Assembly: GCA_934167885.1 (NCBI GenBank)
Contig: CAKPMB010000001.1
Location: 1-64,000, forward strand
Source: an uncultured Bacilli bacterium
GTDB taxonomy: Bacteria > Bacillota_I > Bacilli_A > RF39 > UBA660
Reading direction: 5' to 3'
DNA: 64,000 nucleotides
A model generated the notes under the pieces. It was not told the origin of the DNA, searched no databases, and saw only the letters and a list, made by a program, of their open reading frames with translations. Positions 1 through 8,246 of this stretch are shown piece after piece. The position numbers were made by a program, and so were the translations under genes. How positions within the stretch are numbered: position 1 is the first letter of the stretch; every line of letters starts with the position of its first letter.

Positions 1-360
1 CAAGGCGATGCTGGTGAAACAGGTGCCACCGGACCTACTGGACCTACGGGACCTCAAGGCGATGCTGGTGAAACAGGCGCTACTGGACCTACTGGACCTA
101 CGGGACCTCAAGGCGATGCTGGTGAAACAGGTGCCACCGGACCTACTGGACCAACTGGACCTCAAGGCGCTACCGGACCTACAGGACCAACTGGACCTCA
201 AGGCGATGCTGGTGAAACAGGAGCTACCGGACCTACGGGACCTCAAGGCGATGCTGGCGAAACAGGAGCTACCGGACCTACAGGACCTACTGGACCTCAA
301 GGCGATGCTGGCGAAACAGGAGCTACCGGACCTACAGGACCAACTGGACCTACTGGACCA
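1..360 (+). repeat. Tandem repeats coding for Gly-X-Y triplets
   Basis: Near-identical units starting CAAGGCGATGCTGG recur with a spacing near 54 bases or shorter variants, all multiples of nine bases, so frame and triplet are kept. Single-base differences are mostly third-position. This is typical of a tract that expands and shrinks by recombination or slippage. Confidence 0.9.
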
Positions 361-498
361 TCCATCAACTTAGAAATAGGAACTGTAACAACTGGTGATC
401 CAGGCACTACTGCCTCAGCAACAATAACTAACTCAGGAAATAATAACTACACCCTTAATTTAACAATTCCACAAGGACCTACGGGACCAGCAGCATAA
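1..498 (+). CDS. Collagen-like (Gly-X-Y) surface/spore protein, 3' end only
   Basis: The gene enters from the left edge in frame 1, so its start is not in the window. About 120 residues are Gly-X-Y triplets built from GDAGETGATGPTGPTGPQ-type units. A short non-collagen tail (INLEIGTVTTGDPG...) follows, then one last GPTGPAA and a TAA stop at 496-498. Thr- and Pro-rich Gly-X-Y tracts with this tail type are known from BclA-like exosporium filaments and clostridial collagen-like proteins, where they form a trimeric stalk whose Thr residues are often glycosylated. The repeat region is much richer in G and C than its neighbours. An open frame in register 2 across the repeat is only a shadow. The glycosyltransferase that follows fits a filament-glycosylation role, but that is inference. 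Confidence 0.9.
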   Translation, partial: QGDAGETGATGPTGPTGPQGDAGETGATGPTGPTGPQGDAGETGATGPTGPTGPQGATGPTGPTGPQGDAGETGATGPTGPQGDAGETGATGPTGPTGPQGDAGETGATGPTGPTGPTGPSINLEIGTVTTGDPGTTASATITNSGNNNYTLNLTIPQGPTGPAA

Positions 499-530
499 AA
501 GAGCAAGTGAAAATTTGCTTTTTTTATTTT
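499..530 (+). terminator. Intrinsic terminator after the collagen-like gene
   Basis: AGCAA (502-506) pairs with TTGCT (515-519) and is followed by a run of T. It lies directly behind the TAA stop, so the next gene is probably transcribed separately or by read-through. Confidence 0.75.
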
Positions 531-571
531 CTATAATAGAATTTTAAAACATATTATATTAAAGAGGTAAT

Positions 572-1672
572 ATGAAAAAAGAAAGAAAATATAAAGTATG
601 TGTGTATGCTATTGCCAAAAATGAAGAAAAATTTGTTAAAAAATGGTATGAATCAATGAAGGAAGCTGACAAAATATATGTCTTAGATACAGGATCAACT
701 GATAAAACAGTTGAAACATTAAAGAAATTAGGCGTTATTGTTAGAAAGCAAGAAATAAAGCCATGGCGTTTTGACGTTGCAAGAAATAAATCATTAGAAA
801 TGGTTCCAAATAAATTTGATATATGTGTATGCACAGATTTAGATGAAGTATTTGAAAAAGGATGGCGAAAAAAACTTGAAGATGTCTGGGATAAAAACAC
901 TACTAGATTGGCCTATAACTATAATTGGCTACTAGAAGATGAGGTTCCTAAAGTTAATTTTTATATTGAAAAAATTCACAGTCGTCAAAACTATAAATGG
1001 ACACATCCAGTCCACGAAATATTAGAATATATTGGAAATGAACATGAAATAAAAAAACAAACGAATGAAATCACTTTAAATCACTATCCTGATACTAATA
1101 AATCTCGTAGTTCCTACCTACCATTACTTGAACTATCCGTCTTAGAATGCCCTGATGACGATCGCAACATGCATTATCTTGGAAGAGAATACATGTATCA
1201 TAAAGAATATAATAAGGCCATAGACACCCTTATAAAGCATCTATCACTAAAAAAAGCGACATGGAAAGATGAACGGTGTGCTTCAATGCGCTTTATTGCG
1301 CGATGTTATTATCATTTAAATCGCATAGATGAAGCTAGAATGTGGTTAGATAAAGCAATTATTGAATCACCCTATTTACGCGATCCATATGTTGAGAGAG
1401 CATTACTTGAATATAATGTTAAAAACTGGTTAAAAGTTGAAAAATATTGTATTCTTGCCTTACAAATCAAGAATCATACTAAAACATATATAAATGAAAT
1501 ATTTAGTTGGGATGAAACGATATATGATATTTTATCTATTGCCCTATATTACCAGAATAAAATAAAAGAAGCTATCTACTACGTTGATATTGCTATTCAA
1601 ATGAATGAAAAAAACGAAAGATTAAAAAATAATAAAAAAATATATTTAGAAACTTTAAAGTCTAATTTTTGA
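572..1672 (+). CDS. Family 2 glycosyltransferase with C-terminal TPR-like repeats
   Basis: The 366-residue protein starts at an ATG behind AAAGAGG (561-567). The N-terminal part (about 5-110) is a GT-A fold: a YAIAKNEEKFV opening, DTGSTDKT as the nucleotide-sugar loop, and TDLDEVF as the DxD-type metal site. It has no signal peptide or membrane segment, so it acts in the cytoplasm. Residues about 190-360 look like helical TPR-type pairs (e.g. YHLNRIDEARMWLDKAI), which often hold protein acceptors. The upstream collagen-like gene is a plausible acceptor, since Thr-rich collagen filaments of spores are glycosylated by nearby enzymes in other Firmicutes. Sugar and acceptor cannot be told from sequence. 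Confidence 0.85.
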   Translation: MKKERKYKVCVYAIAKNEEKFVKKWYESMKEADKIYVLDTGSTDKTVETLKKLGVIVRKQEIKPWRFDVARNKSLEMVPNKFDICVCTDLDEVFEKGWRKKLEDVWDKNTTRLAYNYNWLLEDEVPKVNFYIEKIHSRQNYKWTHPVHEILEYIGNEHEIKKQTNEITLNHYPDTNKSRSSYLPLLELSVLECPDDDRNMHYLGREYMYHKEYNKAIDTLIKHLSLKKATWKDERCASMRFIARCYYHLNRIDEARMWLDKAIIESPYLRDPYVERALLEYNVKNWLKVEKYCILALQIKNHTKTYINEIFSWDETIYDILSIALYYQNKIKEAIYYVDIAIQMNEKNERLKNNKKIYLETLKSNF

Positions 1673-1717
1673 CAAACAAAAAAAAAGTATATATAATTTA
1701 AACAAGAGGTGACAACT

Positions 1718-2464
1718 TTGGATATATTAGAAAAATTGTTTGTAAAATATAATCTTAATGAAAATGATAAAGAATATTTTATTAGTATTGTTAAAGATAT
1801 TATTGAACATGATGAATTTATTAAACGAACACAAGGGAATTATTTACATCATGAAAAAATATATCTTGGAGAACACATTTTAAATGATGCTGTTGTTACA
1901 TATATTTTAGGTAAAAAAATTGTTGTTGAGTTGATGAAAAAACATTCATTAACAATGGAAAATGTTGAAAAAAATTTATATGATCCTAAAACGGCTATTA
2001 TAATTGCCATGTTTCATGATTTATATACACTACCTTGGCAAAATAATAAGAAAAATAATTACAATAAATATTTTGTTAATGCTCATGGTTTTCGTCATCC
2101 GATTGAAGCGGTTATTAATGCTTATACATGGTTTCCTAAATTATTTGAAGGAAGAGAAGATAAAATTATTGACGGTATAATTCATCATATGTATCCCTTC
2201 CCCGTAAGAGTAATTGATGATAAAACTTTAGAATTAAAAAATGATGATAATTACAAGGCTCTTCCACTATCTATAAAACAAAAAATTGTTAAAAGTGCGA
2301 ATAGACGAAAATTAGGACATCTTAGTATATGCCCATGTATTTATTTAGAAGGTAAAACGGTAAGCAAGGCTGATAAGATTGTAAGTTTTAGAAATGAAGG
2401 TCATTCAATAATAGGCTTACTAGCATGTGTTACTGGTAAAAAAACGCATTTAATTAGCAAATAA
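1718..2464 (+). CDS. HD-domain putative phosphohydrolase
   Basis: About 248 residues, starting MDILEKLFVKY. I place the start at TTG 1718 because AAGAGGTGA (1704-1712) is spaced correctly for it. The GTG at 1709 lies inside that ribosome-binding site. Histidines follow the HD pattern: HHEK near the N-terminus, FHDLY as the central HD pair, HGFRHP, and IIHHMYP. These would bind a divalent metal and hydrolyse a phosphomonoester or nucleotide. There is no signal peptide. Substrate unknown. Confidence 0.65.
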   Translation: MDILEKLFVKYNLNENDKEYFISIVKDIIEHDEFIKRTQGNYLHHEKIYLGEHILNDAVVTYILGKKIVVELMKKHSLTMENVEKNLYDPKTAIIIAMFHDLYTLPWQNNKKNNYNKYFVNAHGFRHPIEAVINAYTWFPKLFEGREDKIIDGIIHHMYPFPVRVIDDKTLELKNDDNYKALPLSIKQKIVKSANRRKLGHLSICPCIYLEGKTVSKADKIVSFRNEGHSIIGLLACVTGKKTHLISK

Positions 2465-2506
2465 AAGCATTCCAATGAATCATTGATTCACTAGAATGCT
2501 TTTTTT
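2465..2506. terminator. Long, probably bidirectional terminator hairpin
   Basis: AAGCATTC (2465-2472) pairs with GAATGCTT (2494-2501). An inner palindrome TGAATCA/TGATTCA extends the stem. The T run follows on the plus side, and a shorter T-rich tail exists on the minus side. It separates convergent genes. Confidence 0.85.
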
Positions 2507-4928
2507 AGTCTATATCTGTTCTTGATAAAATTTCGCTTGGTCGTTTCTTTATAGTTTTATATACTGGTAATAAGCCAACTAAAATATTAAAAATGAAAAC
2601 TGTAATAATAGCACTACCAACGCTCAAATAATTTATACAATATCTACCTACAAAAAACGAAATAGTAGATAGTTTTTTCAAAATATAAGCAATAAATAAA
2701 ATACCTGGAATACTAGCAAGAATTGTAATAGCTAAAATTTCTCCTGTAAACATCTTATATATATCGGATTTTTTAACACCAATGGCTCTTAAAATACCAA
2801 CTTCTTTAATACGTGATAAGAAAGAAGAACGCATCATTAAGTATATTTCAACTAACGAAATTATTAAAATAACAATGGCTGATGCTACTGTAGCCTTAAT
2901 TGTTTCTTTTTTGCTTGTAATATATTCATTCTTACTCTTTTGATAACTATCAACAGCATTATAATTATATGAAACAGCTTCTTCGATAACTTCTTTTTTA
3001 TTATCTGTAAAGATAGAAAAGCCATTATTCTTTAAAATATTACGATATAAAATCATTTTTTCATTAACAAAATAATAATTAATATTTTCTTTTGTTTCAT
3101 AATAACCAACAACTTTTAATTTTTTATCATTAATTTTAATATTTATTTGTTTATTTAAAGGATATTCAAATGATTCATTATTATTAACAATTACTTCATA
3201 ATCATTTAAAGGGAGTCTTCCTTTAACAACCTTAATTTTATCTTTGTATAAATTATAATCTAAAAAATTATTATAACTTTCTTCAACATATTGATTATAA
3301 CTAACAGAATTAGCGATTATATTTGTAAATAAACTACTATCAACATATAAAGAAGGATTATCTAGAGATACAATACCTACTATTTTAAATTTTAGAGAAG
3401 TATTAAGTAAAAGTTCTTTATCTAGAAAATCTTGATATTGTTTTAACCCTAACATCTTGATACTTTCATCATTTCTAAGAAAGCTATCAATGGCTTGCAT
3501 ATCTAAAAGAACTTCATCCTTATCACTGACATTACGGCCATACAAAATATCATTATCACTAACAATATTTAATGGCGCAATCGATGCTCTAACAACATTG
3601 TTTTGAATAGATGTTTGATAGTAATCATCATTAACCAAACAGAAATTAACAAGAGAATCACCTGGTAAGACATATTGTATTGATGAAATGTTGCTTATTT
3701 TTTCATAATCAGAAACTGTAGAATTAACTTTGTTTATAACAACATAATTTTTGTTAACAGTAACAAAAGATGAATCTTTTATGTTAAAAGAAGAAAAAAT
3801 AGAACTATATGATACCATTATCATAATTGATGATAAAAAGAAACCTAATAATAGTATTTTTTTAAGAATAGAATAATTAAATATTTTTTCAAAACCACTT
3901 TTAATAAAATTAAAGAAATGATAAATAGATGCATAATGCATGCGATAATTTTTATCCATCATGTCATTAAAATTAAATTGATAATTTAGAGATTCTTCTT
4001 TAGTATATTCACGATAATGTTCATCTAATAATTCGACACTGCTTTTGTCATCAACTACTAAAACTCTTTCATTATTATGATTACGAATATATATATTACC
4101 ATTTTTAAATACCAAATCAATATTAATATTTTCATCTTTATCACTATAAATATTAATATTTTTATTATTATTTGATACTTTATCAATATTCTTAAAATCT
4201 TTTAAATAAAAGACATTTTCTAATTGATAATTTAGTGAATTATCATTTTGATTTTCATAATCTGCAATAATTTTACCATCTCTTATTTCAATTATACGTG
4301 ATGCAAAGAATTTAGCTAAACTTTCTTCATGCGTAACTAAAATAACAAGACGTTCTTTAGATATTGCTTTAATAATTTTCATTATTTCAAGAGAGTTTTT
4401 ACTATCCAAATTGCCAGTTGGTTCATCGGCCAAAATTATATTAGGATTTTTAACAAGAGCCCTTGCAATACCTATTCGTTGTCGCTCCCCACCTGATAAC
4501 ATACTACATGGTCTATTTTTATAGCGGGACATATAAACTTTTTCTAATATGTAGTCAATTCTCTTATTTATTTCATTCTTATCTTTAATGCCAATTGTCC
4601 GAAGTGATATAGCAATATTTTCATAAACAGTTAAATTATCTAATAATTTATAATCTTGAAAAATATAACCAACATTAAGTGTTCTGATTTTATCAATTTT
4701 ATAACTAGAACATGAAGTGATTTTTTCATTATCAATATATATTGAGCCACTTTTTATTTTATCTAAACCACCTATAACATTTAATAGTGTTGTCTTTCCA
4801 CAACCACTTGGGCCTAATAAGGCTACTAAACCAGTATTACCGATATTTAAAGTTGTATTATCAATAACATGAATTTCATTATTTTTTCCTTTATTAAAAA
4901 ACTTATTAACATTATTTAATCTTAACAT
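2505..4928 (-). CDS. ABC transporter, ATPase fused to FtsX-type permease (second of tandem pair)
   Basis: The 807-residue protein has an N-terminal MacB/LolD-class ATPase (about 1-225): Walker A GPSGCGKTT, signature LSGGERQR, Walker B IILADEPTGNLD and a switch His in LVTHEES. A linker of about 110 residues leads to a first membrane helix near residue 345. A large extracytoplasmic domain follows, then three C-terminal helices with an FtsX core (KEVGILRAIGVKKSD). Such mechanotransmission-type exporters move peptides or lipids or give antimicrobial-peptide resistance. It lies one base after the sister ABC gene, so the two are co-transcribed and may form a heterodimer. Substrate unknown. Confidence 0.85.
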   Translation of the reverse strand: MLRLNNVNKFFNKGKNNEIHVIDNTTLNIGNTGLVALLGPSGCGKTTLLNVIGGLDKIKSGSIYIDNEKITSCSSYKIDKIRTLNVGYIFQDYKLLDNLTVYENIAISLRTIGIKDKNEINKRIDYILEKVYMSRYKNRPCSMLSGGERQRIGIARALVKNPNIILADEPTGNLDSKNSLEIMKIIKAISKERLVILVTHEESLAKFFASRIIEIRDGKIIADYENQNDNSLNYQLENVFYLKDFKNIDKVSNNNKNINIYSDKDENINIDLVFKNGNIYIRNHNNERVLVVDDKSSVELLDEHYREYTKEESLNYQFNFNDMMDKNYRMHYASIYHFFNFIKSGFEKIFNYSILKKILLLGFFLSSIMIMVSYSSIFSSFNIKDSSFVTVNKNYVVINKVNSTVSDYEKISNISSIQYVLPGDSLVNFCLVNDDYYQTSIQNNVVRASIAPLNIVSDNDILYGRNVSDKDEVLLDMQAIDSFLRNDESIKMLGLKQYQDFLDKELLLNTSLKFKIVGIVSLDNPSLYVDSSLFTNIIANSVSYNQYVEESYNNFLDYNLYKDKIKVVKGRLPLNDYEVIVNNNESFEYPLNKQINIKINDKKLKVVGYYETKENINYYFVNEKMILYRNILKNNGFSIFTDNKKEVIEEAVSYNYNAVDSYQKSKNEYITSKKETIKATVASAIVILIISLVEIYLMMRSSFLSRIKEVGILRAIGVKKSDIYKMFTGEILAITILASIPGILFIAYILKKLSTISFFVGRYCINYLSVGSAIITVFIFNILVGLLPVYKTIKKRPSEILSRTDID

Positions 4929-4929
4929 A

Positions 4930-7125
4930 CTAAACCTCTTCCTTATAGGTATTTATCATAGTGTCCTTGAATACTTTCCGTGAATATCGTGAAGCGATAA
5001 CATATGTAATAATTAATACAATTAAGTAAAACATTATATATCTTGAAAATGGCATATATTTAAGTATTTCTTTAAGACTTTGATTAACAATTATATTATT
5101 AGTAATAAGTATATATAGACTACCAACTAAAATATACGCAATTGTAGCAACGGTAAATAAATCTATCACTAATAAATTCTTTGATATTTGTTTAGATGCT
5201 CCTAAAATTCTTATCGTTGAATAATAATAATTACGTGATTTAAGGATTAATTTAATAATGAAATATGATATAAAAAATAAAACTAAAACGACAAAAATTA
5301 TTCCAATAAAACCTATTATATAAAATATTGCTTGTATTTCATCACTAACTAAATTATCTTTAATAACAAATGAATTCATATTCATACTATCTAATTTTTT
5401 AACTAAAGTAGGAATCTCTCTATCATCTATTACAAATATACTACTTTGATATATTGAAGAGGAAAACAAAGTATTATAATCATCTTCACTTATATAGATA
5501 TAGTTATCATTACTTTCATACTCTTTTATGCCTAACAACTTTTCAATATTTTTATTGTCATACATCTTAGATATTTTTAAATTAATATTGTTTTTATAAT
5601 AAATATTCGATACAAAAATACTTAATGCTTTATTAGAACAATTAAAGTTATTGCAATAACCATTTAAATTGCTATTAACATAAGCATAACCTTTTTGAAC
5701 TTTAGTAGATGGCTTTATTTTAAAACCATATTCATCAGTAGTATGATATAGATTATTAAGTAATATCTTGGTTTCTTCATAAGAATTTTGGGCAAGTTCT
5801 ACAAAATAATCATCAAAACCATAAAAATATGAATCATCATATGAATCAAAATAGCTTATTCCAACAATTACTACACTCTTTTGTTCGCCAGTCGTTGTGT
5901 TTAATAAAACTTTTTTATTTATTAAAGATTCAACATCATTTGCTAAGTAATAATCATTTTTACTACCTTGAATAATAATTTCATTACTAGAAGAAGGCAT
6001 TCTACCATAATCTAATTTGCCATTAAAAGATGCTATATTTTTGAAAGTGCCATTTTGGTAGAAATTATCGTTATCACTTAAATAAAAATAAACATCCGTA
6101 ACTATATCATTATTAATAATATAATCGACATTACCAAGTTTTTTTATACCATCTAATTCAGATAAAGTAATAGGGGTTCTATCCTTTTTATTAACAATAA
6201 CTCTTTTAGTATCAGTATTAGCAAAGACTTGATTATAACCGGATAATGATAATTCATGTTCACTTTTGGCATATGATGCATACTCAAAAGTTAGGGCAAG
6301 TGAAATGAATAAAAAGACAGTAAGTAATAGCAAAAATTTTGGTAAAATATTAAAAGCATTTAAAATACCAACTCTTAATTGATTAACAAATGACATTGGA
6401 TGGTATTGAACACAATTTATTTGTTCATTCGTTTCATAATCGTTTAATTTTTTATCCTCAACAACATGGCCATCATGCATTTTTATTTTTCTAGTAGCAT
6501 AATCTTTGGCATCGTCATAATTATGTGTTACTAAAATAACTAATTTATCTTTAGATAATTCTTTTAAGAGTTTCATAATTGATTTAGAACTTTTACTATC
6601 TAAATTACCAGTTGGTTCATCGGCAATAATAATCGGTGTTTCTTTAGCAAGAGCTCGGGCTATGGCCACCCTTTGTTTTTGACCTCCTGATAACTTGGAT
6701 GCTTTAACGTTACGATATTTTTCTAAGTCTACACTTTTGATAAGAGCATTGACTTTATCTTTAATATCACATTTTTTATGTCCATTTAATAATAAAACAA
6801 GTTCAATATTTTGAAATACTGTATAACTATTTATTAAATTAAATGTCTGAAAAATATTACCAACATAATGTCTACGATAGTCTTCCCTATCCCTCTCAGC
6901 GTAATGACTTGTCTCCATACCATCTACTAATATTTCGCCTTCGGAATAAGAATCAACAAAAGACAAAACATTAAGTAAGGTAGACTTACCACTACCACTT
7001 TCACCAGTTATAACAACAAATTCACCAATATCAAAGTCTAAATTAATATCTTCTATACCAACCGAAATAAAACCATTTTTGTAATAAAACTTAGATACAT
7101 TCTTTAATTCTAAAATTTTCTGCAT
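4930..7125 (-). CDS. ABC transporter, ATPase fused to FtsX-type permease (first of tandem pair)
   Basis: The 731-residue protein has the same layout as the following gene. The ATPase (1-225) shows GESGSGKST, LSGGQKQR and IIIADEPTGNLDSKSS. A first membrane helix near 265-285 and a large outer domain follow, then three helices at the C-terminus. The permease core is shorter and less typical than in the partner, which fits a heterodimer with one divergent half. The outer domain has Cys residues in CNNFNCSN that could pair. No BceRS-like two-component genes adjoin, so regulation by a sensor kinase cannot be inferred here. Confidence 0.85.
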   Translation of the reverse strand: MQKILELKNVSKFYYKNGFISVGIEDINLDFDIGEFVVITGESGSGKSTLLNVLSFVDSYSEGEILVDGMETSHYAERDREDYRRHYVGNIFQTFNLINSYTVFQNIELVLLLNGHKKCDIKDKVNALIKSVDLEKYRNVKASKLSGGQKQRVAIARALAKETPIIIADEPTGNLDSKSSKSIMKLLKELSKDKLVILVTHNYDDAKDYATRKIKMHDGHVVEDKKLNDYETNEQINCVQYHPMSFVNQLRVGILNAFNILPKFLLLLTVFLFISLALTFEYASYAKSEHELSLSGYNQVFANTDTKRVIVNKKDRTPITLSELDGIKKLGNVDYIINNDIVTDVYFYLSDNDNFYQNGTFKNIASFNGKLDYGRMPSSSNEIIIQGSKNDYYLANDVESLINKKVLLNTTTGEQKSVVIVGISYFDSYDDSYFYGFDDYFVELAQNSYEETKILLNNLYHTTDEYGFKIKPSTKVQKGYAYVNSNLNGYCNNFNCSNKALSIFVSNIYYKNNINLKISKMYDNKNIEKLLGIKEYESNDNYIYISEDDYNTLFSSSIYQSSIFVIDDREIPTLVKKLDSMNMNSFVIKDNLVSDEIQAIFYIIGFIGIIFVVLVLFFISYFIIKLILKSRNYYYSTIRILGASKQISKNLLVIDLFTVATIAYILVGSLYILITNNIIVNQSLKEILKYMPFSRYIMFYLIVLIITYVIASRYSRKVFKDTMINTYKEEV

Positions 7126-7226
7126 AAAACCTCCACTAATATTTTAACATAACAATCTAAAATAAATGATAACAAATCAATATTCATAAAAAATAATGAT
7201 TATCATAAAATTATTTGGGTGATTAA

Positions 7227-7994
7227 ATGTTTCAAATTAATGATTTAGTTACAAGATATTCACATAATAATGATACTGTTTTTAAAATTATTGATATTGA
7301 TGGGGATGTTGCTATTTTAAAAGGTGTTAACATAAGACTTATTGCTGATAGTAATATATCAGATTTAAAAAAGCAAGAAGATATTAAAATAGACGATAAA
7401 GAATTTCTTGATCGTTTTACGGTTAATTTAGATAGAAATGAATATTTCTATTTACCAGGAAAAATATTACATATTGATGGTGATAAAGATTACCTTGAAA
7501 GATGTATGAACTTTTATAAAAATGTTAATGTAAAAGCAATAGGTGTGCGATTAAAAGAAGATGTTATTAAAGACAAAGTTAATACTCTAATAAGTGAATA
7601 TAAACCAGATATTGTTGTAATCACTGGGCATGATGCTTACTATGAACGAATGGGTGATATACAAGATATTAATAATTATAAAAATACTAATAATTTTATT
7701 AAAGCGGTTAAAACTATTCGTAAACAATATTCTCATGAAAATTTATTAATAATTGCAGGGGCATGTCAATCGAATTATGAAGAATTAATTAAAGCTGGAG
7801 CTAATTTTGCAAGCAGTCCCAAACGTGTTAATATTCATGCCTTAGATCCCGCTATTATTGCTTCAAGCCTTGCATTATCCGATAAAAATAAACCAATTGA
7901 TTTAATCAAAATACTTGAAAAAACAAAATATGGTGCTAAAGGTATTGGAGGCATCATTACAAATGGCACAATGTATGTGGGGTATCCTAGATGA
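7227..7994 (+). CDS. yabG: Sporulation-specific protease YabG
   Basis: The 255-residue protein carries the YabG family (peptidase U57) hallmarks: PGKILHIDGDKDYL in the middle, VVITGHDAYYE, GACQSNYEELIKAGANFASSP, KRVNIHALDPA, and the end KGIGGIITNGTMYVGYP. In Bacillus, YabG is made late in the mother cell and trims spore coat proteins. In Clostridioides difficile it also processes CspBA and pre-SleC. The start is an ATG behind GGGTGA. The gene overlaps veg by four bases (ATGA), the same yabG-veg order as B. subtilis. It is strong evidence that this organism forms endospores. Confidence 0.93.
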   Translation: MFQINDLVTRYSHNNDTVFKIIDIDGDVAILKGVNIRLIADSNISDLKKQEDIKIDDKEFLDRFTVNLDRNEYFYLPGKILHIDGDKDYLERCMNFYKNVNVKAIGVRLKEDVIKDKVNTLISEYKPDIVVITGHDAYYERMGDIQDINNYKNTNNFIKAVKTIRKQYSHENLLIIAGACQSNYEELIKAGANFASSPKRVNIHALDPAIIASSLALSDKNKPIDLIKILEKTKYGAKGIGGIITNGTMYVGYPR

Positions 7995-8197
7995 CATTTA
8001 AAATTAAAGAAATTATTCAAAATAATCAAGGAAAATTAATAAAATTTAAATATAATGGTGCAAGAAATCAAATAGAAGAATTTGAAGGTATTATTAATGG
8101 TATATATAATTATATTTTTACAATAAAAACTAAGAATGAATTAAAGTCTTTTTCTTATAATGATGTTTTAATTGGTAATCTCGAAATTCTTAAATAA
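7991..8197 (+). CDS. veg: Veg family protein
   Basis: The 68-residue basic protein matches Veg in length and layout: an IKEIIQNNQGK opening, the KYNGARNQIEEFEGIINGIY core, and FSYNDVLIGNLEI near the end. Veg in B. subtilis stimulates biofilm matrix genes by antagonising SinR, and was also linked to spore outgrowth. Its position directly behind yabG, with overlapping stop and start, supports the call, since the sequence is short and divergent. Confidence 0.85.
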   Translation: MTFKIKEIIQNNQGKLIKFKYNGARNQIEEFEGIINGIYNYIFTIKTKNELKSFSYNDVLIGNLEILK

Positions 8198-8246
8198 TAA
8201 TCATTTTTCTTAATTTTATGTTAAAATAATGATTGGTGAACGAAGT

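Noticed and set aside
8..373. Open frame in register 2 through the collagen repeat (Leu/Asp-rich)
   Set aside because: It is a by-product of the in-frame repeat; the Gly-X-Y frame is open from base 1 to 498 and carries the recognisable tail.
550..558. CATATTATA, a sigma-K-like -10, ahead of the glycosyltransferase gene
   Set aside because: It is so near the ribosome-binding site that the transcript would lack it, and no -35 is seen.
7184..7211. Sigma-E-like promoter (TCATAAA, 13, CATAAAAT) ahead of yabG
   Set aside because: A start from it would fall on the ribosome-binding site, so the true promoter must lie further upstream.
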